56,844 nt of DNA. Source: Bacteroidales bacterium. GTDB taxonomy: Bacteria; Bacteroidota; Bacteroidia; Bacteroidales; UBA932. Position 1 is the first letter of the stretch; each line of letters opens with the position of its first letter. Below are positions 1 through 7,809 of the stretch, piece after piece. Location of the stretch: contig JAFZFH010000046.1 of assembly GCA_017555965.1 (NCBI GenBank), forward strand, positions 1 to 56,844, written 5' to 3'. The notes under the pieces are model-generated. The model saw nothing but the letters and a program-made list of their open reading frames with translations. It was not told where the DNA came from and made no database searches. Made by a program: the position numbers and the translations under genes.

Positions 1-71
1 TTATATTTAAATGATACTCTATAATCCATATAGTCATCATACCATTCATCTCGTGTCTTAGTGATTTTCAT
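1..71 (-). CDS. start of an unidentified gene, cut by the window edge
   Basis: An ATG at 71-69 on the minus strand opens a frame of 23 codons that is still open at base 1; it begins MKITKTRDEWYDDY. It overlaps the 3' end of the recombinase gene by 14 bases, which is typical of translationally coupled genes. Tandem tyrosine recombinases are common in this phylum, so a second recombinase is a reasonable guess, but too little is visible to show it. Confidence 0.35.
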   Translation of the reverse strand, partial: MKITKTRDEWYDDYMDYRVSFKY

Positions 72-1335
72 GACTAAAAAGTTTATGGGTTATGGGGAAC
101 TCTTCTATGCTTATGGCACATTCTCTCAGCTTTTCTATATTAGAGGATAGATACTGGAGAGTCGTTTGTGGTGAGTCATGTCCTAGTACAGTCGATACAA
201 TAGATAGATCGCTTCCGGTGTTGATTAGAGCGTCTGCAAAACTATGTCTTAGAAGATGAGTACCTTGCCGTGCATTCTGTCTGATACCTACAACCTTGTA
301 GACCTTGTTAACAATATCCGGAATAGTACACTTTGCATAACGCCCTCTCAGTTTTTGCTTGCTAATAAAGATATATGGCAAGTCTGTTTCAGGGCGTTCA
401 TCCTTAATATAGTCATATAAGGTATTACCAATTATCGGTCTAAGAGGAATGATCTGTGCCTTTCTTGTCTTGGTCTGCCTGAATATTATCTGGTCCTTAT
501 TCCATTTAATGTCATCTAGCTTTAGATTGGATACATCCATTTGCCTCATGCCCGTATATAGAAGCAATATACAAATAGCTTTGTCACGCTTTGATAATGG
601 ACAATTATCATCAAGTAGAAATCCCTCAAACTTACTCCTCTCCCCTTCTGTCATCGGTTGATATACACTTCTGATGATTCTCTCCATCGGGAAATAGGAG
701 CTTTTTATGAGCAGCTCGTTATTCTTTATAGATTCCGCGTACCTTCTGATGAAAAGACCGATTCTGTATGGAAGTTCGGGTTTGCATTTACTGTAAACCA
801 TATATTTCCTTACATGGTCTTCTTCTAAATCTAGAATACAGCTGACTCCCAATTTCTGCAGATACGTAAAGAAATTTGCGCAACTGGATGCTTCGACGCT
901 GATAGTCAGATCTCTAACATGGGCTGACTTTGCTGCTCGCATGCAGTCATCCAGTAAAAGCCTGAAGTTATCATTCAGCTCATAATACGCAGAGTCTGCA
1001 ATTTTCCTGTTTGATGGAAGCATATCGTAATAATCATACAACAGCAACGATCTTAACTGGTAGTTGAGTTTGGGAAATTCCCTCCTGATCTGGTTGTATT
1101 TATCAATATCTCGCTTTGCTCTACGTCTATAAATATGCCCATAGGCCGAGATCATCATATCGACTTCAGAGGCACTATACCCTTGAGCTTTGATGTACTT
1201 GAGTAACTTATCCCACTTCTTATCTAACGGGACTTTTGAGACTTCTGCATCAGGATCTTTGAGGATGAATTCCCCATTCCTGATCAAAAGCCTACCTTCC
1301 GGTACATCCGGATTGATTTTGTCGATGAATGCCAT
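58..1335 (-). CDS. tyrosine recombinase / phage-type integrase
   Basis: This 425-residue protein is a site-specific DNA recombinase of the tyrosine (phage integrase) family, acting on DNA in the cytoplasm. The complete catalytic set is visible: Arg264 in TGMRQMD, His360 and Arg363 in HLLRHSF, His386 in VLGHD and the nucleophile Tyr395 in TLQYLS. The first 230 residues would be the DNA-arm/core-binding part. It is intact, so probably active. The next gene downstream overlaps it slightly, and a toxin-antitoxin pair lies just upstream, which fits a mobile or genomic-island end. I saw no att repeat in the window. Whether it mobilises an element or inverts a promoter cannot be told from this sequence. 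Confidence 0.93.
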   Translation of the reverse strand: MAFIDKINPDVPEGRLLIRNGEFILKDPDAEVSKVPLDKKWDKLLKYIKAQGYSASEVDMMISAYGHIYRRRAKRDIDKYNQIRREFPKLNYQLRSLLLYDYYDMLPSNRKIADSAYYELNDNFRLLLDDCMRAAKSAHVRDLTISVEASSCANFFTYLQKLGVSCILDLEEDHVRKYMVYSKCKPELPYRIGLFIRRYAESIKNNELLIKSSYFPMERIIRSVYQPMTEGERSKFEGFLLDDNCPLSKRDKAICILLLYTGMRQMDVSNLKLDDIKWNKDQIIFRQTKTRKAQIIPLRPIIGNTLYDYIKDERPETDLPYIFISKQKLRGRYAKCTIPDIVNKVYKVVGIRQNARQGTHLLRHSFADALINTGSDLSIVSTVLGHDSPQTTLQYLSSNIEKLRECAISIEEFPITHKLFSHENH

Positions 1336-1363
1336 AAATGATTAGTATTAAGTGATTAAAAAA

Positions 1364-1393
1364 GGCCCCACATCACAACAGTGATGCGAGGCC
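1364..1393 (-). terminator. intrinsic terminator of the toxin-antitoxin operon
   Basis: An imperfect 13-bp hairpin (two mismatches) with loop AACA is followed, on the minus strand, by six T residues (plus-strand A run at 1358-1363). It sits just past the toxin stop codon and before the recombinase, so the two are separate transcription units. Confidence 0.75.
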
Positions 1394-1417
1394 TGATAAT
1401 AATTCTTGCTAGATTGG

Positions 1418-1699
1418 CTACTTTTTGTAGTGCCCGAAAGCAGATAGAACTAGAACTTCAATAACTTCATCATAGATACGATACACAAGTCTGTGCTCAT
1501 GCGTTATACGGCGCGAATATACATTCCCGTCGTAACCCTTAAGTGGCTCAACCTGACCGGTACCAGTCCTGGGATGCTCCTGGATTTCTTCCAGAAGCTT
1601 TGACAGTTTCTTTACTGCCTGAGGTGCTTTCTTGCACAGTTCCTTAAGGTCCTTCTTTGCGTCGTTAGAAAATACTATTCTATACATTTCAGTCTTCAT
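1418..1699 (-). CDS. YoeB/Txe-family mRNA interferase toxin
   Basis: A 93-residue protein with the YoeB/Txe signature: EPLKGY, then SRRITHEHRLVY and a C-terminal GHY. In E. coli YoeB the corresponding Glu46, Arg65 and His83 are catalytic for cutting mRNA in the ribosomal A site; the same residues are present here. Its ATG (1699-1697) lies inside the last codons of the antitoxin gene (11-base overlap), so translation is probably coupled. A second Met four codons later (1687) is a possible start. All key residues are intact, so it should be an active toxin held in check by the upstream gene product. Confidence 0.92.
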   Translation of the reverse strand: MKTEMYRIVFSNDAKKDLKELCKKAPQAVKKLSKLLEEIQEHPRTGTGQVEPLKGYDGNVYSRRITHEHRLVYRIYDEVIEVLVLSAFGHYKK

Positions 1700-1961
1700 T
1701 AATCATTCGACTAAGGAAGCCATCAACACTCTCCCCTTCCTCCATTCTATGAACCTTACCCTGTTCATACTCCTCAATTCCGCGTCTGATTTTAGCCTCC
1801 AAAGTGGTCTGATCAATGAGCGTATCACTTTCTCTCACTGGCACAAGCCTATAGCTGCCGTGAGTCCTGGATGTAATCACGACATCATTTGTAAGGGCTA
1901 AGTCGAAGTATTTACGCTGGTTAGCCCTGAATTCTCTACTGCTTACAACAACCATTTTCAT
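1689..1961 (-). CDS. YefM/Phd-type antitoxin
   Basis: About 90 residues beginning MKMVVVSSREFRANQ; the segment VVSSREFRANQRKYFDLA is the usual N-terminal DNA-binding start of YefM/Phd proteins, and the acidic C-terminal half (IEEYEQGKVHRMEEGESV) fits the flexible toxin-wrapping tail. The open frame extends to 2018, but the start at 1961 (or 1955) is preferred because family homology begins there and a TAnnTTTG promoter lies at 1983-1976, inside the longer version. It should bind YoeB and repress its own operon. The toxin gene overlaps its 3' end by 11 bases. Confidence 0.9.
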   Translation of the reverse strand: MKMVVVSSREFRANQRKYFDLALTNDVVITSRTHGSYRLVPVRESDTLIDQTTLEAKIRRGIEEYEQGKVHRMEEGESVDGFLSRMINED

Positions 1962-1975
1962 TCTATTTAGTTTTG

Positions 1976-2014
1976 CAAATATATCATTTTTCAAATAAAG
2001 TACCCAATTGGTAC
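1976..2014 (-). promoter_or_regulatory. promoter and palindromic operator of the toxin-antitoxin operon
   Basis: On the minus strand, TATATTTG (1983-1976) matches the Bacteroidetes -7 element. Upstream, at 2000-2014, is an inverted repeat GTACC-5 nt-GGTAC in the expected -33 zone. YefM-type antitoxins bind palindromes with a TGTACA-like core, so this is a likely autoregulatory site. The predicted RNA start is only about 7-14 bases before the ATG, a very short leader. Confidence 0.6.
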
Positions 2015-2139
2015 ACATTTAAAATTTCTTGAGTTGTAATATCTATAAAAAAGAGATATATTTACACTGTTAAATCGGGATTTGTGCGTCACAAATAATG
2101 CTTTTAAAGCATCTATATAAAAGACTAAACACCAAGAAT

Positions 2140-3375
2140 ATGAAACGAACTCTCTTTTTCATAACCAGTTTACTATTTGTTTTCACATCATGTGATCCAG
2201 CAGAATGGCTTCATGGAAGTAATGAGACATGGTTTTTCAAGAATACTACTGATGTCGTCTTGAAGGTGTATCATTCTAATATGGATTTACAGACTATTGC
2301 CCCTGGTGACTCAATATGTATTTTGAGTAAAGAGAATTTGGAAGGCCACGGTGCTCCTGTATTTGATGATTTCGCTCCGATTGACAGTATTTACGTCGTG
2401 ACTGCTGACGGAATATCAGTTTCCGAATGGGTAAGATCACAATCAGAAGGATATGAACGCAATATATATTCTGAATCAGAATGGGAGTGTCATATCACTG
2501 AAGTGAATGGCCCGGACGATTATAGCTGGACTTTCTCTTTCGCCAACGAGGATATGATTTATTATGATCCTGCCAAGATAATCGGCAAATGGGCAGAAAG
2601 CTATGAGAAATATCCTGATTTCAATATGGATGCAGCCGTTTATCATTCATTCAAAGAAAATGCTGCATACAATATTGATGTGTATGATAGCGAGGGTGGA
2701 GTACTAAAGAATGAACAGCAATACACTTATTCAGAAGGAATCATTACCATATACTCATTCTCCGGTGATGATAAATATGCCATTGTCAAGCTCAGTGACA
2801 ATGAAATGGAGTGGCAGAAGATTGGCACTGACTTTTCTGAAGGTACAATTGGCACCGATTATAAGCATTTTGTGAGAACTGATCCAACTACTCAGCCTTA
2901 TGCCTCTCATTTTATTCATGATGGTTACAAGGTAATGTATGGAGAGTATGAAGTCAGCAGTGTAATCTGTTTTCAAGAAGAGATGCCTGAACATCTGATT
3001 GAACCGGCGACAGAAAAAATACCGGAAAGCAGATTACTTCAAGATGGATCCAAGCTGACTATCAATCAGGATATGACCTACTCTCTAAAGGAATCTGACG
3101 TGGTCGTAAGTTCCGGCAGATACGAAGTGGGAATCTATTATGCTGTTCCAGACATATGGTTCTGTTATTATCATCCTGGCCCTTGTAGCTTTATGGGATA
3201 TTTGTTACTAATTGACAATAATGGCGATAGACGTTCTTTTCAGATGCAGGTTTCCGCACACGAAGATAAAACAAAATCATACGGGATTCCATGGGCATAT
3301 CAGCATTTTCGCATTACAGAAGGCGACTGGTCCTATCATTATGGTATCAGATATGGACTGATTTACTGTGAATAA
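2140..3375 (+). CDS. hypothetical lipoprotein
   Basis: This 412-residue protein starts MKRTLFFITSLLFVFTSC: a lipoprotein signal with Cys18 as the lipidated residue. The open frame begins 14 codons earlier, but the start at 2140 gives the proper signal peptide. The mature part is acidic and aromatic, with a central stretch (IIGKWAES...YHSFKENAAY) that resembles lipocalin-like DUFs common in Bacteroidales lipoproteins. I recognise no enzyme motif. It stands alone between the toxin-antitoxin promoter region and a bidirectional terminator. Probably exported to the outer or inner membrane; function unknown. Confidence 0.8.
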   Translation: MKRTLFFITSLLFVFTSCDPAEWLHGSNETWFFKNTTDVVLKVYHSNMDLQTIAPGDSICILSKENLEGHGAPVFDDFAPIDSIYVVTADGISVSEWVRSQSEGYERNIYSESEWECHITEVNGPDDYSWTFSFANEDMIYYDPAKIIGKWAESYEKYPDFNMDAAVYHSFKENAAYNIDVYDSEGGVLKNEQQYTYSEGIITIYSFSGDDKYAIVKLSDNEMEWQKIGTDFSEGTIGTDYKHFVRTDPTTQPYASHFIHDGYKVMYGEYEVSSVICFQEEMPEHLIEPATEKIPESRLLQDGSKLTINQDMTYSLKESDVVVSSGRYEVGIYYAVPDIWFCYYHPGPCSFMGYLLLIDNNGDRRSFQMQVSAHEDKTKSYGIPWAYQHFRITEGDWSYHYGIRYGLIYCE

Positions 3376-3430
3376 TTCGGATTTATCTGCGAGAAAAATG
3401 CCTGGCACAAATGTATAGTGTCAGACATTT

Positions 3431-3468
3431 AAAAAATTAAGGACTTCAGCAGAAGTCCTTAATTTTTT
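3431..3468. terminator. bidirectional intrinsic terminator
   Basis: A perfect 17-bp stem (3431-3447 with 3452-3468) with loop AGCA, A6 on one side and T6 on the other. It lies between two convergent genes, so it can stop transcription from both sides. Confidence 0.92.
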
Positions 3469-3469
3469 G

Positions 3470-4108
3470 TTATAGCGAATGGAGATAGGTCTTTGTCTTT
3501 TTCCAATTGCCGTATTTCAGATCTGATTCCTTCATCATGGTGTCGAGTGTTCCGCAATCATAGAATCTGATACCTGCCCCTTCGTCCTCTTCCATATGAA
3601 GAAGTGAAATGTATTCAGGGTATGCATTCCTTACATCTTCATTGTATGGGACTCCAAGAAGCCTTGATGTCATTGCGTCATCTTCGCACTGGAAGAACTC
3701 CATCTCCATCTCAGGCTCTGTCAGAGTCTGGTCGTCGTCATCAACCAGCATACAGCTCTGGAATGTTTCGAAGTTGACGTTTTTAGCATATTTGACAACA
3801 AAAGATCCCTTCGGCCACTCGCCTATTCCATTGTGTGTCGGAGAATCGTAACCGATATACTCGTCAATTGCTCCGAAGAAATATAGCATTCCCTCATGAG
3901 GCAGCTTGTTTTCAGGGTCAAATTGGGCAATATCCTCACAATTTATCTGACAGATGAAGGTCAACGGATAATCAAATGTGTCACCGTCTTCGTCAGTGAC
4001 CCTTACGGTCGGATATTCCATCTGTTCTGGGAAATCCGGGTCGCCCCACCATTTGCTGGCGCAGAAAAGAATACGCTCAGTCTTCTTCAATTTAAATCCA
4101 ATAGCCAT
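3470..4108 (-). CDS. YwqG-like (DUF1963) protein
   Basis: This 212-residue cytoplasmic protein has the DUF1963/YwqG pattern: WWGDPDFPEQMEYP near residues 20-33, LTFICQINCEDIA at 49-61 and PHEGMLYFF at 70-78. YwqG-like proteins have no established biochemical role. It is shorter than many family members (about 250 residues), but the core motifs are present. It is 17 bases downstream of the barrel protein gene on the same strand, so the three minus-strand genes 3470-5276 may be one transcript ending at the 3431-3468 terminator. Confidence 0.8.
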   Translation of the reverse strand: MAIGFKLKKTERILFCASKWWGDPDFPEQMEYPTVRVTDEDGDTFDYPLTFICQINCEDIAQFDPENKLPHEGMLYFFGAIDEYIGYDSPTHNGIGEWPKGSFVVKYAKNVNFETFQSCMLVDDDDQTLTEPEMEMEFFQCEDDAMTSRLLGVPYNEDVRNAYPEYISLLHMEEDEGAGIRFYDCGTLDTMMKESDLKYGNWKKTKTYLHSL

Positions 4109-4125
4109 ATATAAATGTTTTAGTT

Positions 4126-4737
4126 TCAGAATGTCAGTGAAATTCCTAATGAAAAGGCGCTTATGTATGCATTGTTCCGGTTTGTCTTTTCACGCGCTAT
4201 ATCAGTGCCGTAATATTTTATGTCCGGGTGTGTGAGAACTGACCTCAAAGCCAGAATGAAGTCCATTTTTGTGTCCCTGCTCAACGATAGTCTGTATCCC
4301 GCCCCTATTTTTCCTGTCAGTATCTCCTGCGGCTGTCTCTTGACGCATATTCCACTTCCCAGGTCAATGAAGGAGAAAATCCTGTCCTTCATGTGATCAT
4401 TACCATAAAGTCGGGTCAACCTTACAGACAGCGGCAATGTGTGATGGTAGTCCTGTATTGCAGAGATTCCCATGTAAAAGGATACATTGTAATTTTCATT
4501 CAGATTGTATCCTATATGGAGATAGGCCTCTGCATTGCTGTCGTATGTGAACTCATACTTGCGTAAATCCACCCTGTAACCTTCCGGTGCGTAAAAATTA
4601 TAGTGGTAACCGGAATAGAAAGTACCTGTGTACCCCCATTCTGCACCGAAAGTGAGTCCGGGCATCGTGGTCTCAGCTCTGACACCGAGAGGAATCAGCA
4701 ACAAGAGAAGAATCTGTATGAAATGTCTTTTTCTCAT
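4126..4737 (-). CDS. small outer-membrane beta-barrel protein
   Basis: 203 residues with a Sec signal (MRKRHFIQILLLLLIPLGVRA) and a mature part of alternating aromatic/polar strands, glycine-rich turns, and a C-terminal Phe after SLGISLTF, the usual end of a barrel recognised by the BAM machinery. Eight to ten strands are plausible. No specific function is recognised. Its ATG is 2 bases after the stop of the preceding, similar gene, so the two are surely co-transcribed and may form a pair or be old duplicates. Confidence 0.75.
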   Translation of the reverse strand: MRKRHFIQILLLLLIPLGVRAETTMPGLTFGAEWGYTGTFYSGYHYNFYAPEGYRVDLRKYEFTYDSNAEAYLHIGYNLNENYNVSFYMGISAIQDYHHTLPLSVRLTRLYGNDHMKDRIFSFIDLGSGICVKRQPQEILTGKIGAGYRLSLSRDTKMDFILALRSVLTHPDIKYYGTDIAREKTNRNNAYISAFSLGISLTF

Positions 4738-4739
4738 TG

Positions 4740-5276
4740 TCAGAAGGCGTATTTAATTCCTATTTCCGGAAGAATCGTGCTGATCATGCCGCTCCTGTAG
4801 TACTTCATCTCAATGTAATCATCCCTCAGAATCGCGTGTGAGCCCAGGATTGGTGTTACACAGGCGGATATCGAGACATTCCTGTCAAATCTGCATTCGA
4901 CTCCTATGCGTCCTTTAAGACCGAACAGATAGCCCCTGTCCTTTATGTAATCGTGGGCATATCCGACGATCACTCCCGGGCCCGCAAATGCGTGAATTGA
5001 ATTACCGTTACGCGTGGTCCATCTTTTCACGATGAAGTTGCAGGATACTGATGCCGAGATGCCAGGACGGTCATTTCTGTCAATGAAGTATGAAAGCATC
5101 TCTGCCTTGATGTCTGCGTTGATATAGCTTTCTTCGTTCAGATAATGCTCATATGTAAGTCCTACTCCGCTGAATGAAAAGGTTGTGCCCAATGATTTGG
5201 GCTGAGCATGACCATATGACATGGCCGCACAGGCGACAATGAAAATGAATATCGTTCTTTTCAATGTATCATGCAT
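4740..5276 (-). CDS. small outer-membrane beta-barrel protein
   Basis: 178 residues, signal peptide ending near SYGHA-QP, then beta-rich sequence with repeated aromatic residues and a terminal Phe (IGIKYAF). It belongs to the general 'outer membrane protein with beta-barrel domain' class; no ligand or role can be read off. First gene of the minus-strand unit 5276-3470; a TAAATTCG element at 5303-5296 is a weak promoter candidate. Confidence 0.72.
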   Translation of the reverse strand: MHDTLKRTIFIFIVACAAMSYGHAQPKSLGTTFSFSGVGLTYEHYLNEESYINADIKAEMLSYFIDRNDRPGISASVSCNFIVKRWTTRNGNSIHAFAGPGVIVGYAHDYIKDRGYLFGLKGRIGVECRFDRNVSISACVTPILGSHAILRDDYIEMKYYRSGMISTILPEIGIKYAF

Positions 5277-5335
5277 ACGGTTCTGGTCTTGTTTGCGAAT
5301 TTAGGAAAAATAAGCCGATTTGAGAGAAAATTTCC

Positions 5336-5343
5336 TAACTTTG
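5336..5343 (+). promoter_or_regulatory. -7 promoter element of the acetyltransferase-rarA unit
   Basis: TAACTTTG matches TAnnTTTG and lies 28 bases before the ATG at 5372. Confidence 0.65.
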
Positions 5344-5371
5344 TAATCTGTACTAACCCATACCTGATATC

Positions 5372-6502
5372 ATGAGTGTAACAATCAAGACAGTTACCAC
5401 AAAGAAGGAACTTAAATCGTTTGTCCGTTTCGCCAACAAACTATATAAAGGAAACAAGTATTATGTCCCAAGCATGCCTTTGGATGACTTGAATACTTTG
5501 AGCAAGGACAAGAATGCGGCATTTGAATTCTGTGATGTCGAACTTTATCTTGCATACAAGGACAATAAGATTGTCGGACGAGTAGCTGCAATTGTAAACC
5601 ATAAGGCGAACGAAGCATGGAATGTTGAACAGGTCCGTTTCGGATGGTTCGACTTCATAGATGATATCGAAGTGTCTTCATCATTGCTTGATGCCGTCAT
5701 CGCATTCGGTAAATCTCACGGAATGAAGCAGATAGTTGGACCTCTCGGTTTTACTGACTTTGATCCTGAGGGAATGTTGGTCGAAGGATTTGACCGCCTC
5801 AGCACAATGGCTCTCATCTATAACCATCCATATTATCCTGAGCACATGAAGAAGCTCGGATACTATAAGGAGACCGGTTGGGTTGAATACAGGATCTCTC
5901 TTCCGGAGGAACTTCCCGAGAAGCATGTAAAGTATGCGGAAATCATAAGGGAGAAATACAATCTTAAGGTAAGGAAGCTTACAAAATCTGAAATCAGGAA
6001 GGAAGATTACGGACGTAAGGTATTTGATCTTGTTAATAAGACGTATTGCGTACTTTACGGATATTCGTTGTTGTCTGAGAAGCAGATCGATCAGTATGTT
6101 GATCTTTATCTCACATTGGCAGATCCTAGAATGTTCAGCTTTGTAGAGGATGAGAACGGAGATCTTATCGCTCTGGCAATTACAATCCCATCTCTCTCAA
6201 ATGCACTTCAGAAGTGTAACGGAGAGATCTTCCCATTCGGTTGGTGGCACCTTCTCAAGGCCATGTTCTGGAAGAAACCGGATACCCTCGATATGCTTCT
6301 GATCGGTGTCAGACCTGACTATCAGAGCCGTGGTATCAACGCTCTCCTATTCAACGACCTCTTCAAGACTTATAAGGACCTCGGTTTCAAGTATGCTGAA
6401 ACCAATGCAAATCTTGAGACAAACGCCAAGGTCCAGGCAATGTGGACACCATTTGAAAAAGAACAGCATAAGAAACGTTGGGTATTCGGAAAAGAGATAT
6501 GA
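5372..6502 (+). CDS. GNAT-fold N-acetyltransferase-like protein
   Basis: This 376-residue cytoplasmic protein has features of the GNAT superfamily: an N-terminal part with VELYLAYKDNKIVGRVAAIVNHKAN (about residues 58-82) and a C-terminal part with LIGVRPDYQSRGINALLF (about 310-327), where the R-x-x-G-like turn would contact acetyl-CoA. Proteins of this type are widespread and uncharacterised in Bacteroidales; the substrate is unknown. Its stop codon overlaps the next start (ATGA at 6499-6502), so it is translationally coupled to rarA. Confidence 0.75.
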   Translation: MSVTIKTVTTKKELKSFVRFANKLYKGNKYYVPSMPLDDLNTLSKDKNAAFEFCDVELYLAYKDNKIVGRVAAIVNHKANEAWNVEQVRFGWFDFIDDIEVSSSLLDAVIAFGKSHGMKQIVGPLGFTDFDPEGMLVEGFDRLSTMALIYNHPYYPEHMKKLGYYKETGWVEYRISLPEELPEKHVKYAEIIREKYNLKVRKLTKSEIRKEDYGRKVFDLVNKTYCVLYGYSLLSEKQIDQYVDLYLTLADPRMFSFVEDENGDLIALAITIPSLSNALQKCNGEIFPFGWWHLLKAMFWKKPDTLDMLLIGVRPDYQSRGINALLFNDLFKTYKDLGFKYAETNANLETNAKVQAMWTPFEKEQHKKRWVFGKEI

Positions 6503-7809
6503 TTTCCCAAGAAGAAAATATAGGCCGTGGCAGAATGCTTCCTCCCCTACCGGAACGAATGCGTCCCCAGAACCTTGACGGTTATGTGGGACAGACACAT
6601 CTGATAGGTAAAGGGGGTATCCTTCGTAATATGATAGAGAGTGGAAATCTCTCTTCCTTCATATTGTGGGGCCCTCCAGGTGTGGGAAAGACTACCCTTT
6701 CGCGAATTGTAGCCAAATCTCTCGGACGAGAGTTCTATACGCTGTCAGCTGTAAGCGCCGGTGTAAAGGACGTCCGTGAGGTTATCGACAAGGCACGTTC
6801 CGGATCCATATTTTCGTCAGGAAACTCTCCGATCCTCTTCATCGATGAGATTCACCGTTTCAACAAGTCCCAGCAGGATGCTCTTCTTGGAGCTGTAGAA
6901 GACGGAACAGTCATTCTTATCGGTGCCACTACTGAGAATCCATCGTTCGAAGTCATAACTCCTCTTCTTTCACGTTGTCAGGTCTTTGTGCTGAAGTCGC
7001 TGGAAAAGGCTGATCTTCAGAGGCTTCTGGAGCGCGCAATCAAGGAGGATGAGATACTGAGACATAAGAAGATAGAGGTCAAGGAGACCGATGCACTTTT
7101 CCGCCATAGTGCTGGAGATGCGCGCAAGCTTCTCAATATTCTTGAAATCGTTGTCGGATCTTTTGCGGGAAACAAGACCATAGTGATCGACAACAAGACA
7201 GTGACATCCTGCCTTCAGGAAAATATAGCAATCTATGACAAAGGAGGAGAAATGCATTATGATGTTATTTCTGCCTTTATAAAGAGTGTACGTGGATCTG
7301 ACCCGAATGCGGCCATATATTATCTTGCAAGGATGCTGCATGGAGGTGAAGATCCTTTATTCATCGCACGCCGTCTCTGTATTCTGGCGGCAGAAGACAT
7401 AGGTCTGGCAAATCCTAATGCGATACTCCTTGCAAACTCATGTTTCCAGATCGTTCACAATATAGGTATGCCTGAGGCACGTATTCCGTTGGCTGAAGTG
7501 ACGATATATCTTGCGTCTTCTCCAAAGAGCAATTCCGCCTACATGGCTATAGATGCTGCATTGGAGGCAGCAAGGAACACCCAGACCGCATCTGTTCCGC
7601 TATATCTGAGAAATGCTCCGACCAAGCTGATGGCAGATTTAGGATATAAGGACGGATATAAATATGCCCATGACTATCCTGGACATTTTGTAGATCTGGA
7701 GTTCATGCCGGAGGAACTGGCCGGTCATAAATTCTATGAACCTGGTGATAATAAGCAGGAAGAGGGTCTTCGTGCTCGTCTGGAAGCTATGTGGCCTAAA
7801 TATTACTAG
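6499..7809 (+). CDS. rarA: replication-associated recombination protein A (RarA/MgsA)
   Basis: A 436-residue AAA+ ATPase. Walker A is GPPGVGKTT, Walker B is LFIDEIHRF, followed by the sensor region GATTENPSF, and the C-terminal tetramerisation part contains the [13 protein letters not shown] and family-typical [13 protein letters not shown]-like blocks. RarA acts at stalled replication forks with SSB. The start at 6499 is chosen over 6478 because it gives the ATGA overlap with the upstream gene and the usual family N-terminus. Its TAG stop shares the sequence CTAG with the stop of the convergent tamL gene. Confidence 0.95.
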   Translation: MISQEENIGRGRMLPPLPERMRPQNLDGYVGQTHLIGKGGILRNMIESGNLSSFILWGPPGVGKTTLSRIVAKSLGREFYTLSAVSAGVKDVREVIDKARSGSIFSSGNSPILFIDEIHRFNKSQQDALLGAVEDGTVILIGATTENPSFEVITPLLSRCQVFVLKSLEKADLQRLLERAIKEDEILRHKKIEVKETDALFRHSAGDARKLLNILEIVVGSFAGNKTIVIDNKTVTSCLQENIAIYDKGGEMHYDVISAFIKSVRGSDPNAAIYYLARMLHGGEDPLFIARRLCILAAEDIGLANPNAILLANSCFQIVHNIGMPEARIPLAEVTIYLASSPKSNSAYMAIDAALEAARNTQTASVPLYLRNAPTKLMADLGYKDGYKYAHDYPGHFVDLEFMPEELAGHKFYEPGDNKQEEGLRARLEAMWPKYY

